Shown: positions 52,040 to 61,729, counted from the stretch's first letter. The stretch: 64,000 nucleotides of DNA from JAGVWJ01 sp964588555 (GCA_964588555.1 CAZPPT010000004.1:80176-144175), one strand, 5' to 3'. Notes: a model not told the origin generated them from the sequence alone. Program-made: numbers and translations.

Positions 52040-52215
52040 CTAAAAGCTTCGCTTAACTAAGATCGAAGCCATTCTTAAAACTAGGAACCAAAGTCCGCCC
52101 ATAGCAGATGGGTTTGATAGGACCGGGGTGTACGTGTTAAGCGCAAGCGAGACATTCAGCCTACGGTTACTAAAGGATTATTTCTTACATATCAAAACTT
52201 ACTTCTGGTGTGTCG

Positions 52216-52239
52216 TTTCTTGTCACCTGCTTTTCATAA
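52216..52239 (+). other. 23S processing stem, 3' strand
   Basis: TTTCTTGTCACC (52216-52227), GCTT (52229-52232) and CATAA (52235-52239) pair with the 5' strand at 48802-48828, closing the pre-23S transcript about 40 nt past the mature 3' end. Confidence 0.65.
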
Positions 52240-52275
52240 GCATATTTTATTTCTTTTTCTTTATAGTTGGTATAT

Positions 52276-52524
52276 ATGTCTCGATTAAAAGCAGTTTTCG
52301 TACACGGTCCAGGCGTCCTAAAAGCAGGCGCTACATTCATTCGTCACGAGATCAAATCATTTTTTGCAGTTGATCTGGGAAAATATGGCTTTAAGAGCGA
52401 ATTCCAAATGGATCTGCGCATGGCTAATGATTCCCTAATTCGTCAAATAGAGCTTCGCGTTCGTGTTTTAGACTTTAAGCGTGAGTGGAGCAAAAAAGAG
52501 CCAGCAACCGATAAACTTAATTAA
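52276..52524 (+). CDS. Small uncharacterised protein, 82 residues
   Basis: Not recognised. The ATG at 52276 lies 25-35 nt after ATATTTTATTTC, so it has its own leaderless start just past the 23S processing stem. The protein has a short N-terminal alpha/beta part (LKAVFVHGPGVLKAGATFIRH) and a charged C-terminal half (RQIELRVRVLDFKREWSKK). Position next to rRNA and small basic composition hint at a ribosome-associated role, which is only a guess. The next gene follows after 20 nt. Confidence 0.55.
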   Translation: MSRLKAVFVHGPGVLKAGATFIRHEIKSFFAVDLGKYGFKSEFQMDLRMANDSLIRQIELRVRVLDFKREWSKKEPATDKLN

Positions 52525-52544
52525 TCCGTTCTCTGAATGATGTT

Positions 52545-53150
52545 ATGCTTAAAAACAGCCCAATCGGCAGGTCAATCTCCAATTCAATTGGAAAAACATT
52601 CGGCAATCTGCCCATTGACCCAAATGTTATCACGATCCTTTCCGTCCTTATGGCAATTTTTGGCTACATTACATGGCTTCCTTTACGTGATGCAAAGATA
52701 CAATCAATTATCTTTTTTGCCTTGGCATTTTTCTTTGATGCGCTTGACGGTGCGATTGCGCGCGCACAGAAAAAGGATACCAAACAAGGCGCATTTTTGG
52801 ATGGGATTGCGGATCGCGTTGTTGAGTTCTTTTTAGTGCTTACGCTCTTCAAGATATATGCATTTAACGTCGAAGTGCAGTTCCTTTTGCTTAATATCCT
52901 TTTCTTTGGCACGTTTATGACGAGCTTCGTAAAGGCGTATGCCGAACACCAGGGAATGTTAAACCATGAAGAGGCACTTAAGATGCCGGGCATATTTGAG
53001 CGTGGGGAGCGCACTATCGCACTCCTTATTATTCTTATTCTTGCAAGTTATGAATACTTTTCAGTGATACAACCGCTTCTGTATATTGTCGGTGCGCTTT
53101 CTATTATTACGTTTGGCGAGCGCTTCTGGCACGTATATACACGGAAATAG
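52545..53150 (+). CDS. CDP-alcohol phosphatidyltransferase (archaeal lipid head-group synthase)
   Basis: A 201-residue membrane enzyme with the CDP-OH-P motif D-x2-DG-x2-AR-x8-G-x3-D-x3-D: DALDGAIAR (~residue 65), then GAFLDGIADR (~82-91). About five to six hydrophobic helices. It transfers a polar head group (for example inositol phosphate or serine) to CDP-archaeol, or joins the CDP-activated lipid to another alcohol; the head group is not decidable. Relates functionally to the geranylgeranyl reductase at 60.4 kb. Confidence 0.87.
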   Translation: MLKNSPIGRSISNSIGKTFGNLPIDPNVITILSVLMAIFGYITWLPLRDAKIQSIIFFALAFFFDALDGAIARAQKKDTKQGAFLDGIADRVVEFFLVLTLFKIYAFNVEVQFLLLNILFFGTFMTSFVKAYAEHQGMLNHEEALKMPGIFERGERTIALLIILILASYEYFSVIQPLLYIVGALSIITFGERFWHVYTRK

Positions 53151-53164
53151 TAGGTAAGGTTACT

Positions 53165-53743
53165 ATGCGCACTAAAGACAAATCTTCTACGAGCAGTTCC
53201 AGGCAACGGCGCCTTATTCGCGATCCATTATTAGACATACGCCCGCGACCTGAATTAGTATATTTTGGCCTTGAATACGCCCCGATGTCAGTATACGGCA
53301 TAAATATAGGTCGTTGTTGGAGGGTTGCACGAGCCGAGTTCCCCAGCGACCGCCTCGTACTACTTCATGAGGGCGACTTACATATAAGAAAAATGAACCG
53401 TGCGATCAAACACATGCCCCTTTCCGAGTGTGTGCGGCTTCTGCTCGTGCGCCAGGCCCTAACACTTAGCGATTTATTGCGTGATGCGCTTGTTGCAGAT
53501 AGCACGACCGATTGTGTTAAGTTTCTTATAGATTTCCATAGTCCCCCGCCCGGGCCGAGGCGCGAGAAACTTTTGTTGGAGTATGGCAGTGCTTCACCCG
53601 TGGTATTTAGCCGTACCGGATCCAATTTGATCCGCGGAATTTGCAAGATAAGTGCGGCAAACACCGCATCCATGATTCGAGATGGCCAAGACCAGCCTCT
53701 TGTTATTCAGGCACTTGCATCTATTGTCGGCGTTGCGCGCTGA
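53165..53743 (+). CDS. Uncharacterised 192-residue protein
   Basis: Not recognised. The N terminus is basic and Ser-rich (RTKDKSSTSSSRQRR), followed by a soluble alpha/beta region (PELVYFGLEYAPMSVYGINI) and helices (LSECVRLLLVRQALTLSDLL). No signal peptide, membrane helix or catalytic motif. It lies 14 nt after the lipid transferase gene and 46 nt before another orphan, and may be co-transcribed with the transferase. Confidence 0.55.
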   Translation: MRTKDKSSTSSSRQRRLIRDPLLDIRPRPELVYFGLEYAPMSVYGINIGRCWRVARAEFPSDRLVLLHEGDLHIRKMNRAIKHMPLSECVRLLLVRQALTLSDLLRDALVADSTTDCVKFLIDFHSPPPGPRREKLLLEYGSASPVVFSRTGSNLIRGICKISAANTASMIRDGQDQPLVIQALASIVGVAR

Positions 53744-53789
53744 ACAAATTTAAATACATTTTTAAACTTATTATAACAATATTTACCCT

Positions 53790-55043
53790 ATGAAAAAGCG
53801 TTATTTTTACGACATCAGCCGTGCAACTAAAGTTGAACCGCTTGCACGGATGCTCAGGCGTTGTGCACTAGTTGACCGACCTACTGGGACGGATTCAAGT
53901 CCAGGTATCAGCCTGTGTTCGGCAACAGGCGTTACAAGTACTATTATTTCACAGTTCCAGTTGCGCGACCGCACTGTTTTTATCGGTATAAACAGTACAA
54001 CCAACCACGCATTTGATTTTTGCGGCAGCCCCGCCCGCCCTGACATTATCCCGTATCCGGATAAATTATTGCCCCACGCGGAGGACGCATACTCCTTTTA
54101 TGTTACGGGTCACGGGAAACCCGACGGCGTTTATCTTCCTTCTGACGTCAGTTTGCTGAAATTTGCACGGCAGTATCTAAGGAAATTACGCCTAGGTGAG
54201 GTGCGTATATACGACGTCCCAGGCGAGGACATCCCGCTTATAGTCCGTTTTGGGCTTGAGCACCTCGATTGTAAGAATTTTGACCAGACTATCCGATCAA
54301 GGTTCATTGCGCAATATCTCCACGCACGGGCAGCAAGCAACCTTCTTTACGCGTTTGCGGCAGCATCAACTTCCCGGTCAATTCGCGAATCTGCTGATGG
54401 GCTTGAAATCGGGCCGCTTTCCGAAATTGCGTATGGTCCGCTTCCACGCACCCGTTTTGCCGAGTCTTATTTTGAAAAGGAAGCCGCTATTACGTACTCA
54501 CTTCCACCCCTTCTTCTTGCGGCAGCAAGCGCACGCGGTATGGAAATGCCGACAATTAATATTTTGCGCGGGGATCATGAGGGGATCATTTCCAACGCCC
54601 GTTCACTGCTCTTGAGGATACATCCGGAACAAAGTGCCGAATCGATGGTTTTGCTTGTACGCGAAATACATGAATCCATCTCAAGACTTACGCCCCACCA
54701 GAGCGTAGCTAATCCGGTACGCCCCTCTCCCGTGGTGCCGGCCATGCGGCCTAAGAAACCCGACGCCGTACCGACTAATGTCGTCTCCATCCCCCGCTCG
54801 ATCCCAAAACCGCAAAAAGAAAATTTTATTTCCTTACTTCAAAGGCGTTTCATCGGCAATGCCTCGTGCTTTCTTGAAGCCCTTTATGCTCTTGCAAAGC
54901 CAAGTGAGCTTGCGTATGTATTAGATAAGCCTTCTGCATTGGAGGATATTATCAGGCGTTATCGCGACCCGCTTGAAGCGCAACATTTCGATGTTGGCCA
55001 TGCACTTGGAGACATGAAGAAAAAAGGAACAAAAATGGCATAA
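53790..55043 (+). CDS. Uncharacterised 417-residue protein
   Basis: Not recognised. TTTAAATACATTTTTAAAC upstream gives it its own promoter. Residues ~30-160 look alpha/beta (VTSTIISQFQLRDRTVFIGI; SFYVTGHGKPDGVYLPSD), 160-290 mainly helical, 305-345 a Pro-rich linker (PVRPSPVVPAMRPKKPD), and the last ~75 residues a helical domain. The histidine in VTGHGKPDG could be functional, but there is no family match I can name. Its stop abuts the end of the convergent aminopeptidase gene. Confidence 0.55.
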   Translation: MKKRYFYDISRATKVEPLARMLRRCALVDRPTGTDSSPGISLCSATGVTSTIISQFQLRDRTVFIGINSTTNHAFDFCGSPARPDIIPYPDKLLPHAEDAYSFYVTGHGKPDGVYLPSDVSLLKFARQYLRKLRLGEVRIYDVPGEDIPLIVRFGLEHLDCKNFDQTIRSRFIAQYLHARAASNLLYAFAAASTSRSIRESADGLEIGPLSEIAYGPLPRTRFAESYFEKEAAITYSLPPLLLAAASARGMEMPTINILRGDHEGIISNARSLLLRIHPEQSAESMVLLVREIHESISRLTPHQSVANPVRPSPVVPAMRPKKPDAVPTNVVSIPRSIPKPQKENFISLLQRRFIGNASCFLEALYALAKPSELAYVLDKPSALEDIIRRYRDPLEAQHFDVGHALGDMKKKGTKMA

Positions 55044-56477
55044 TTATTTTTTTGCCATTTGTTCAAGCGCCTCGGTTACGAGGCGTACTCCCATGCCCGT
55101 TGCACCGCGTGACAGGTACGCATGTTTTTCAGAGATGTTGTCAACGCCCGCGATGTCAAGGTGCGCCCATGGCACGTCCCCAATAAACTCATGAAGGAAC
55201 GCAGCTGCGGTGATGCTTCCTGCCTCGCCCGTTTCACTGCCGATGTTCTTGACGTCTGCAAAGTCCGCCTTGTTCATGTCGATGTATTCCCGGTCGAGGG
55301 GCATGCGCCAGACACGCTCAAATGTTTTTTCACCTGCGTTAAAGAGGGCATTTGACACCTTGTCATCATTACTAAAGAGGCCAATACGGTAATGGCCAAG
55401 CGCAATAATGACCGCACCCGTAAGCGTCGCAAGGTCAATGATCGCCTGCGGCTTTTTTTCGGCAGTATATGCAAGCGCGTCCGCAAGGATGAGCCGCCCC
55501 TCCGCATCAGTATTGAGCACCTCTATGGTCTTTCCGTTGTATGCGGTAATGATGTCCCCCGGTTTTTGTGCGGTTCCTGACGGCATGTTTTCCGTTGCCG
55601 CAAACACCCCAAGAAGACGGATAGGGAGTTTTAGCTCGCTTACTGCCTTCATGATGCCAAGCGTCGTTACTGCGCCCGTCTTATCGTATTTCATCTGCTG
55701 CATTCCCTTTGCCGGCTTGATCGATATGCCGCCGGAGTCAAACGTGATCCCCTTGCCGACCACCGCGTAAAGCGGCAGGTCTTTTTTGTCCTTGTTATAT
55801 TCAAGGATTGCAAGGACAGGCGGCAGTGCGCTTCCCTGATTTACTGCCAAGATCGCATTCATTTTCATTTTTTTAAGGTCTTCCTTGCCATATACGGTGA
55901 TTGCAAGCTTGTTTTGCTTTGCAAGGTCGCGCGCAAACTCTTCCAACCTTTCAGGCGTTGCGACATTTGCGGGATTCTCGTTTATGTCCCGTACGTAATT
56001 CTGTGCGCGGGCAAGGACCGTACCCCGTTCTATTCCGCTTGCGATGTTCTCCTTTGTGAGCACTATTCCTTTTTTTACCTCAAAATAATCGTCCGTTTTG
56101 CTTTTGAACTTGATGCATTTATAGCTTGCAAGAATTGCTCCTTCGGTAACTGCCTGCGCTGCTTCCTGGGGTGTGCATGCCCCTGATGAAGGGAGCTCGA
56201 TATGGACGTGCTCGCTTTTGAGCCCTGTTGCCCAGTTCACTGCCGCACCTGCAAATCTCCGTACATAATCAAGCGTGAACTCCTTTTCTTCTCCAAGGCC
56301 GCAGAACAGGTACCGGTTTGTATTGTGTACTGTCGTATATATTTGGCCTGATTTGCCCTCAAAGACGCCTTTGTTCATCCCTTCTTTAGCAAACTGAGGG
56401 AGCTCTGCACCCTGAAACACTGCTTTTGCAATGAGTGCTTGTTTTAGTTCCTTTGGCTGCATAACTTCAATTTCCAT
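55044..56477 (-). CDS. pepA: Leucyl aminopeptidase, M17 family
   Basis: A 477-residue M17 metallopeptidase. The catalytic domain shows VGKGITFDSGGISIKP with metal-binding Lys and Asp (~residue 245), a second Lys/Asp set in MKYDKTGA, and the signature NTDAEGRLILADAL (~residue 318-331), with hexamer-fold N-terminal domain before it. It releases N-terminal amino acids from peptides. GGGGTG lies ~7 nt before the ATG and a TATA-like CTATATAC further up. Length is normal for the family. Confidence 0.92.
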   Translation of the reverse strand: MEIEVMQPKELKQALIAKAVFQGAELPQFAKEGMNKGVFEGKSGQIYTTVHNTNRYLFCGLGEEKEFTLDYVRRFAGAAVNWATGLKSEHVHIELPSSGACTPQEAAQAVTEGAILASYKCIKFKSKTDDYFEVKKGIVLTKENIASGIERGTVLARAQNYVRDINENPANVATPERLEEFARDLAKQNKLAITVYGKEDLKKMKMNAILAVNQGSALPPVLAILEYNKDKKDLPLYAVVGKGITFDSGGISIKPAKGMQQMKYDKTGAVTTLGIMKAVSELKLPIRLLGVFAATENMPSGTAQKPGDIITAYNGKTIEVLNTDAEGRLILADALAYTAEKKPQAIIDLATLTGAVIIALGHYRIGLFSNDDKVSNALFNAGEKTFERVWRMPLDREYIDMNKADFADVKNIGSETGEAGSITAAAFLHEFIGDVPWAHLDIAGVDNISEKHAYLSRGATGMGVRLVTEALEQMAKK

Positions 56478-56538
56478 ATTGACACCCCAAGAAATAGTTT
56501 GTATATAGTATGGAAGGATAAGAATTTAAAGAAAGAAG

Positions 56539-59500
56539 CTAGTACCGATTTCTTGCCGGACGACCGTATCTTCCTTGTTGTTTAGTGCGCGCTGACAAGG
56601 CGTGCCACTCATCACGTGCCAATCTAAATGGCCCGCCAGTTACCTTTTGTGCAAGCTCGTTAATCTCGCCGTTTTTTGCAATTATGGTGCGTGCCTCAGC
56701 AAGGTTTAGGATAAACGAGGCATGTCGTTCGCGGATATAGGCGGCAAGCTTATCGTTATTTGCCATTACCCTGATTTCTCTGTTTTTGCCGTCTATTTCA
56801 GCCTCGATCGTTGCCTGAAGCGGCCCGTTTTTACATAATGCCGTTTTCATTTTCTTTCGGTCTTTACTGTATCCCCCTTCATACTCAAATTCGGGGAGGA
56901 ATATCCTTCTTAGTGCCGCAAGGTCAAGGTCTTCAACAGGGCGGTCAAGTTCGATTATGGACATGTTGACTTTTTCCGCACGTTTTTCTTCTAAAAAGGC
57001 ATCGACTTCTCTTTCAAGGAATTCTTTAAACGTTTTATCATTCGTTCTCATCATTAGCCCTTTGCCTACAGCATAATACAGTTCAACATGGGTAGCATCT
57101 CGTATATATCGGGTTTCTGAAACCTTTCTAAAACCCCGCAAGAATTTTGCTCTAACTTCCTCGAGGATTTCCATGTATTGTTGTAGCCCTATCGGCCGTA
57201 CTACTTCGTATGTTTGTTCATGCGTTTTTCCCCCTTCGGTAGGGGCACATTCTACCATTTTGGACTTTTCCCTGCACCACGCACGTGCAAGTGCCCCTGC
57301 CTGTTCCTTATGCGCTTCAAGCGTTTTAATGGCATCAGGGGGGCCACTGACAATGATTTTACCTTCTTCTGTGCGGTCAATGAGGTAAATGCGCCCCTTT
57401 GGGCTGGCAATTGTCGCCCCACACCCATCTGCGAGATAACCTTTGCCGTACTCAATACTTCCATTTCCCAAGTAAAGCATGTTTAGTACTGACGCATACC
57501 CGACATACGTTGCCCCAAGAACCGGAATCGTTACTTCTACCGGCCCGCCTGCATTCGTTCTGGCTGCCTTGATCGCTTCAGCTACTATCTCTCCAACCCG
57601 CGTTGCGTCGGTTGTTGTTGCATAAACACAATTTCTGACTTCAGTTTCAATGCGGAGGAATTCAGGGTCGTTTGTATCTACGCGGGTCTTCTGGCGCTTC
57701 ATTTGTATCTTTGACGACCCGTCACATGAAATTGAAATGGCAACCTCTGTTCCGTCCTTTCCTGCAAAGCGAATGTTCGTTTCCGTTGGCTTTTGTTTTA
57801 TCCCTTTTGATTGGTATCCCTGCGCCTTCATGCGTCTTGATATCTCTTGCGCGACAGCACCTGCTTTTTTTTCATCAAGTTGTTCACGTACTATCGGATC
57901 TTGGCCTTGCGGAATTTCAACTATGGTGTTTGCCCCTTCAGGCGGCTTTTTGATCCCAAGTACGGCCTTGTCAGGTGTTGAAATGCTATTTATAATTACA
58001 TAACCTGCGTTTTGGAGCGCTTCCCTGGCTGCATGTATTATGTTTACATCAGTGCGTCTTACTGCAATAGTGCCAAATGCGATAAGCTCCTCCCTTATTT
58101 TTGACTGGTGCTTTATGAGTTGTGCCACAATGACGGGATCGCCTTCAATGTGTATTTTGTCTTCCTCAAGCGTGATGGATACTGGCTGGGGCATGAATGA
58201 GTCCGTACCTATAAACCGCCCCGTTTCGCCTGTCGAATCCTCCTTAACCGTAAGGGATGGAAAATACATCCCTTGCACGAAAAAAACATCTGCAAGGGTC
58301 GGTTTTCTTCCAATTTTGAATGCTACTTTGCTTTCTTGAGCTTTTGGCATCGGGCGCTCAACGCGTTTCGGCTGGCGGCTTGCGTTAGCCGTTCTTGCAG
58401 CGAGGTTTCTTTGGGTATTTTGATCCGCAAGCAGCCTAGAGATTTCCCCGCGGTTCTCGCGTATTGTGCGCACGACCTCTTCAGGGCCTTCCAAAACAAT
58501 ATGTTCTGAATCAACACGAATATGAAGCGAAAGCGAAACCCCGCCAATTTTTGTTGTAGTTGCATAATCATCAGTATGAATTTCGTGTTCTCCTGTTAGC
58601 CCAAACCTAATCAATGCCCTCTGCACGTCCCCTGCAGTTGTGCTGCCGCTTACAGCAAGTACGCATATGCCATACGGCCCCATGCCGGCAAGTCTTCGAA
58701 GCTCCACCTCAATAAGTTCACGGTTTTCCCTGATTTTTGCAAGATCCTCAGGCCGTGCTTCTACAGATAGTGTGCGCCTCATCAAGTTAATCGCAATCGA
58801 ACCAACCTGTTTGCCCGAGGGGATGTCAAATAAATCGTATTGATCCTTCATAGCAGTGTCCTGTATTCGCACCCCTCGCAGGTAATTGGTAAGAAACCTG
58901 ACATGCGGCACATTCGGGTCTTCGGTTTCTAGTTCAAGGACTATTGTTTCACGCCCTTCAATCCCGAGTATCTTATGAAGTTTTTGTACGGGAAGTTCAT
59001 CTTCAAAAATGGCATCTATAAGCACCCTACTTCCTTCCAGCACCAACGCATCTCCCTGAATGCGTACGGCCAACTGCGGGCCGCCAGACCCTGCTTTCCA
59101 AAAGGTATATGGACCGCCTTGGTTTCCATCCCAGTCCCAGCCATTTTTCACAAGGTGTGCACCAAGTCTTTCCATGTCTTCATGAACGAGTCTTTTACCT
59201 ACGTTGATTTCAAGCCTTGTTTCAATAAGGGACGTTACTGGTGCCATTGCAGGAAGCGGCCGCCCTTCGATGAGCGCAGCAACTACTGCATCACCACTCA
59301 ATGCATCAACGATTTCTGCAGGGCCGCTTATTGCAATCGTGCGCCCAAATTCGTTAATTTGTACCGTTTCAGCTCCCTTTCTGTAAATTCTTTCATCTCG
59401 ATAAATCGTTTGGCATGCATATCCAAAAGATACGATCGTTGCCCCGAGACTGTCAAGGTCTTTTGGGGTGACAGTCCTTCTAATGTCAATATCCCTGCGG

Positions 59501-60357
59501 AGAGACGCTTGCCGTTTTGTTGCACCGGGGCGTTCGTTCCCTTTCAATTGCTCAAGGGTTTGGCCGTCAGTTGAAGCGCGGACCACACCTTCTTTTCGTG
59601 TCGTTTTGACGATTTGTGCAAATTCCTCTGCACGTGGTATCCGGATGTCGGGGTTGATTGACGATATCCTAAAACGTCCCAAGGCAGGGGCGTAGTGTAT
59701 TGAAAGGCAATTCGCCTCATCCGTCAGAAGTATTTCTTTTCCAAATGCATCACTAATGTCGTATGTGACTATTTCCCCTTCATATGAAAAAGCTCGTGTA
59801 AAAATAGCTGTTAATTGACTTAGTGGGATTTCACCCGGGGATTTTTCAAACGCGTAAACCTGCGTGTTTGTGGTAATTCTAGTCCCCCCAACGTGTGCGA
59901 ACATTTCAGGTTCAATTCGTTCGTATGCGCCATTATTCATTTCAACCATTTTGCTGCCGTTATCGTAGGCAATGCGCGCGCCAGGATCTTGGGCGATAAC
60001 AATCCCTGGCCTTTCAAGGCTTTCATAGAAATGGGTGGGATCGCGACCGTAATACTCTTTAAACAAGTTAAAAATTTTTCCGCTGTCAATTACGCGCCGT
60101 TCCCGAAGCAGATCAGCCACTTCACTCGAGGTAAGAAAACGCGTTATTTTATATGGTCCCTTTACCTCTATTACCGAACCGGTTGCCTTTAATTCTACGT
60201 CTGTTCGCGGATCCTGCATACCATTAATGGCAAAGGATGTCCCTCCCGTTTTTACTATGCTATATCCGGGATACCTCCCAATGAGTCTTCGCCCCAGTTC
60301 GTTAATGTCATCTTCCGTAACTGCCGTACCCAAATCAATATATTGAGAAACAACCAT
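56539..60357 (-). CDS. Giant 1272-residue protein of tandem alpha/beta repeats
   Basis: Not recognised as a known family. The chain appears to be built from eight to ten diverged copies of a ~100-140-residue module: an N-terminal helix with (L)xxLGxxL/VxxxGY (DINELGRRLIGRYPGY; DLDSLGATIVSFGY; DMERLGAHLVKNGW), two strands around a basic-Gly turn, a strand ending in GP or GD (VIEVKGPYKI; TIAISGPAEIV; HIVLEGPEEVV; KIHIEGDPVIV; IIVSGPPDAI), and a helix with IxxNRxEI/L. No signal peptide, membrane helix or catalytic motif; cysteines are few. GTTTAAATTG ~28-37 nt upstream supports the start at 60357. Possibly a scaffold or binding protein. Repeat boundaries were drawn by eye. Confidence 0.65.
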   Translation of the reverse strand: MVVSQYIDLGTAVTEDDINELGRRLIGRYPGYSIVKTGGTSFAINGMQDPRTDVELKATGSVIEVKGPYKITRFLTSSEVADLLRERRVIDSGKIFNLFKEYYGRDPTHFYESLERPGIVIAQDPGARIAYDNGSKMVEMNNGAYERIEPEMFAHVGGTRITTNTQVYAFEKSPGEIPLSQLTAIFTRAFSYEGEIVTYDISDAFGKEILLTDEANCLSIHYAPALGRFRISSINPDIRIPRAEEFAQIVKTTRKEGVVRASTDGQTLEQLKGNERPGATKRQASLRRDIDIRRTVTPKDLDSLGATIVSFGYACQTIYRDERIYRKGAETVQINEFGRTIAISGPAEIVDALSGDAVVAALIEGRPLPAMAPVTSLIETRLEINVGKRLVHEDMERLGAHLVKNGWDWDGNQGGPYTFWKAGSGGPQLAVRIQGDALVLEGSRVLIDAIFEDELPVQKLHKILGIEGRETIVLELETEDPNVPHVRFLTNYLRGVRIQDTAMKDQYDLFDIPSGKQVGSIAINLMRRTLSVEARPEDLAKIRENRELIEVELRRLAGMGPYGICVLAVSGSTTAGDVQRALIRFGLTGEHEIHTDDYATTTKIGGVSLSLHIRVDSEHIVLEGPEEVVRTIRENRGEISRLLADQNTQRNLAARTANASRQPKRVERPMPKAQESKVAFKIGRKPTLADVFFVQGMYFPSLTVKEDSTGETGRFIGTDSFMPQPVSITLEEDKIHIEGDPVIVAQLIKHQSKIREELIAFGTIAVRRTDVNIIHAAREALQNAGYVIINSISTPDKAVLGIKKPPEGANTIVEIPQGQDPIVREQLDEKKAGAVAQEISRRMKAQGYQSKGIKQKPTETNIRFAGKDGTEVAISISCDGSSKIQMKRQKTRVDTNDPEFLRIETEVRNCVYATTTDATRVGEIVAEAIKAARTNAGGPVEVTIPVLGATYVGYASVLNMLYLGNGSIEYGKGYLADGCGATIASPKGRIYLIDRTEEGKIIVSGPPDAIKTLEAHKEQAGALARAWCREKSKMVECAPTEGGKTHEQTYEVVRPIGLQQYMEILEEVRAKFLRGFRKVSETRYIRDATHVELYYAVGKGLMMRTNDKTFKEFLEREVDAFLEEKRAEKVNMSIIELDRPVEDLDLAALRRIFLPEFEYEGGYSKDRKKMKTALCKNGPLQATIEAEIDGKNREIRVMANNDKLAAYIRERHASFILNLAEARTIIAKNGEINELAQKVTGGPFRLARDEWHALSARTKQQGRYGRPARNRY

Positions 60358-60427
60358 GAAAAATTATTATCTACCAATAGCAATTTAAACGCTATAGGTC
60401 GAACAAAAAATATAAAAAATAAAAAAA

Positions 60428-61729
60428 TTATGCCAAAAGCGCCTTCAGGTAGAACATCGGGTTCTGGAACTGCTTTTGGTTCTCAGGATCAATGAGCGCG
60501 CTTGAGATTGCCGCCTTGATGTCCTCGCTTCGTGACGCCTTGTCAATGATAAGGTTGATAAGGAACTTGTATTTGACAAGCTTCTGCAAATTATAGCTTG
60601 TGTTAAGCTCATCGCCCACCTCTTCGTAAAGCGCAGTCTGGTACTCACTTAACGTCGCTTCGCTAAAATCGCCCTTTTCAAATGCCTTTAGCAGTATGTC
60701 GCTTGCGATCTTCCCGCTCACAAGGCCGTTTCCGATGCCTTCACCGGTGAACGGGTCGATAAGCGATGCCGCATCGCCAACAAGCACATAGCCGTTTCCG
60801 TATGCCTTTGGCCTGAATGAGCCGACCGGCAATTGCCAGCGCTTTACCTCAGTTATTTTCTTTGCATTGGCAAACCGCGGCTTGAAAACAGCGTTTTTTT
60901 CGATGATCTCGTACATAAGCTTCTCAAGGTTTACCTTCTTCTTTTTCATATCGGTAACGACCATGCCGATTCCGACATTTGCCTTCTTGTTTGGAAGCGG
61001 GAAAATCCAGAAATAGCCCGGAAGCGACTCATCCACAAAGTGGAGTTCTATCTTGTCGGACATGCCTTCAACGCCCTCATAGTAGCAGCGGACCGCACTT
61101 ACCTGGTGGTCCTCTTCTGTGTTGTTCGCACCGACTTTCCGTGCAGTAATTCCCCCAACACCATCCGCGCCGACCAGGCAGCGTGCCTTGAACGTATATG
61201 GTTTTCCCTTGTAGGTGCCGGTCACGCCGGTTACAAAGCCGTTTTCAATAATAATGTCATTTGCAAAGAATTCCTCAATACTTGTCGTGTACTTCTTTGC
61301 ATTTTGGAACAGCACGTTGTCAAATACCTGCCGTGGGCAGACAAAACCGGGCGGTTCGTTTGAATCCTTCTTTTTTGCAGGTATCTCAACGACCTTTCCC
61401 TTTGGGCTTGAGAACGTAACGCCGTGCATTTTCATGTGTTCGACGTGCTCCATATCCGGGATTACACCAAGCTGCTTAAGTATCCGGACGCTTTTTCCAC
61501 TGATCCCGTCACCACAAGTCTTGTCCCGGGGGAACTTTGCGCGGTCCAAATGAAGCACCTTCTTGCCGGCCATCCCTAAAAACGTTGCAGCTGAACTGCC
61601 GCTTGGGCCTCCGCCAAGGACAATGACATCCCATTCCTTGCCTTGGAGTTCGTCTAAGTTTTCTCCTGCAGGTTCATTTGTTGCTTGATTAGGCAGCGAT
61701 TCCTGTATTTCAGTAGTTTTTTTCTTCAT
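60428..61729 (-). CDS. Geranylgeranyl reductase family FAD-dependent oxidoreductase
   Basis: A 433-residue flavoprotein. It has the dinucleotide-binding motif VIVLGGGPSGSSAA (~residue 36), the RAKFPRDKTCGDGISGK segment typical of geranylgeranyl reductases, a second FAD motif (VGDAASLIDPFTGEGIGNGL, ~residue 310) and PLPNKKANVGIGMV. It saturates the geranylgeranyl chains of archaeal membrane lipids (digeranylgeranylglycerophospholipid reductase) or a similar prenyl substrate. The ATG at 61729 is chosen because GGAGATGA lies 5 nt upstream; earlier ATGs belong to the leader. Confidence 0.9.
   Translation of the reverse strand: MKKKTTEIQESLPNQATNEPAGENLDELQGKEWDVIVLGGGPSGSSAATFLGMAGKKVLHLDRAKFPRDKTCGDGISGKSVRILKQLGVIPDMEHVEHMKMHGVTFSSPKGKVVEIPAKKKDSNEPPGFVCPRQVFDNVLFQNAKKYTTSIEEFFANDIIIENGFVTGVTGTYKGKPYTFKARCLVGADGVGGITARKVGANNTEEDHQVSAVRCYYEGVEGMSDKIELHFVDESLPGYFWIFPLPNKKANVGIGMVVTDMKKKKVNLEKLMYEIIEKNAVFKPRFANAKKITEVKRWQLPVGSFRPKAYGNGYVLVGDAASLIDPFTGEGIGNGLVSGKIASDILLKAFEKGDFSEATLSEYQTALYEEVGDELNTSYNLQKLVKYKFLINLIIDKASRSEDIKAAISSALIDPENQKQFQNPMFYLKALLA

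Larger units (their letters stand above)
48898..52175 (+). rRNA. rrl: 23S ribosomal RNA (stand-alone gene, with insertions)
   Basis: Recognised from conserved cores in order: 5' TAGTGGATGGCTTGGC (~48914); helix 69 region with CTCGCCGCTTAATTGGCGGC (~50900); GGTAACAGGCT (51448); AGCTGGGTTCAATACGTCG (~51832) of the A-loop area; sarcin-ricin loop AGTACGAGAGGAACG (51906-51920). Ends are approximate (H1 pairing not resolved base by base). About 3.28 kb is longer than the ~2.95-3.0 kb usual for archaea; four insertions (50566-50596, 50989-51043, 51480-51647, 52003-52039) total ~290 nt and account for the excess. No 16S, 5S or tRNA genes are linked, so this is a separate transcription unit with its own promoter and processing stem. 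Confidence 0.92.
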
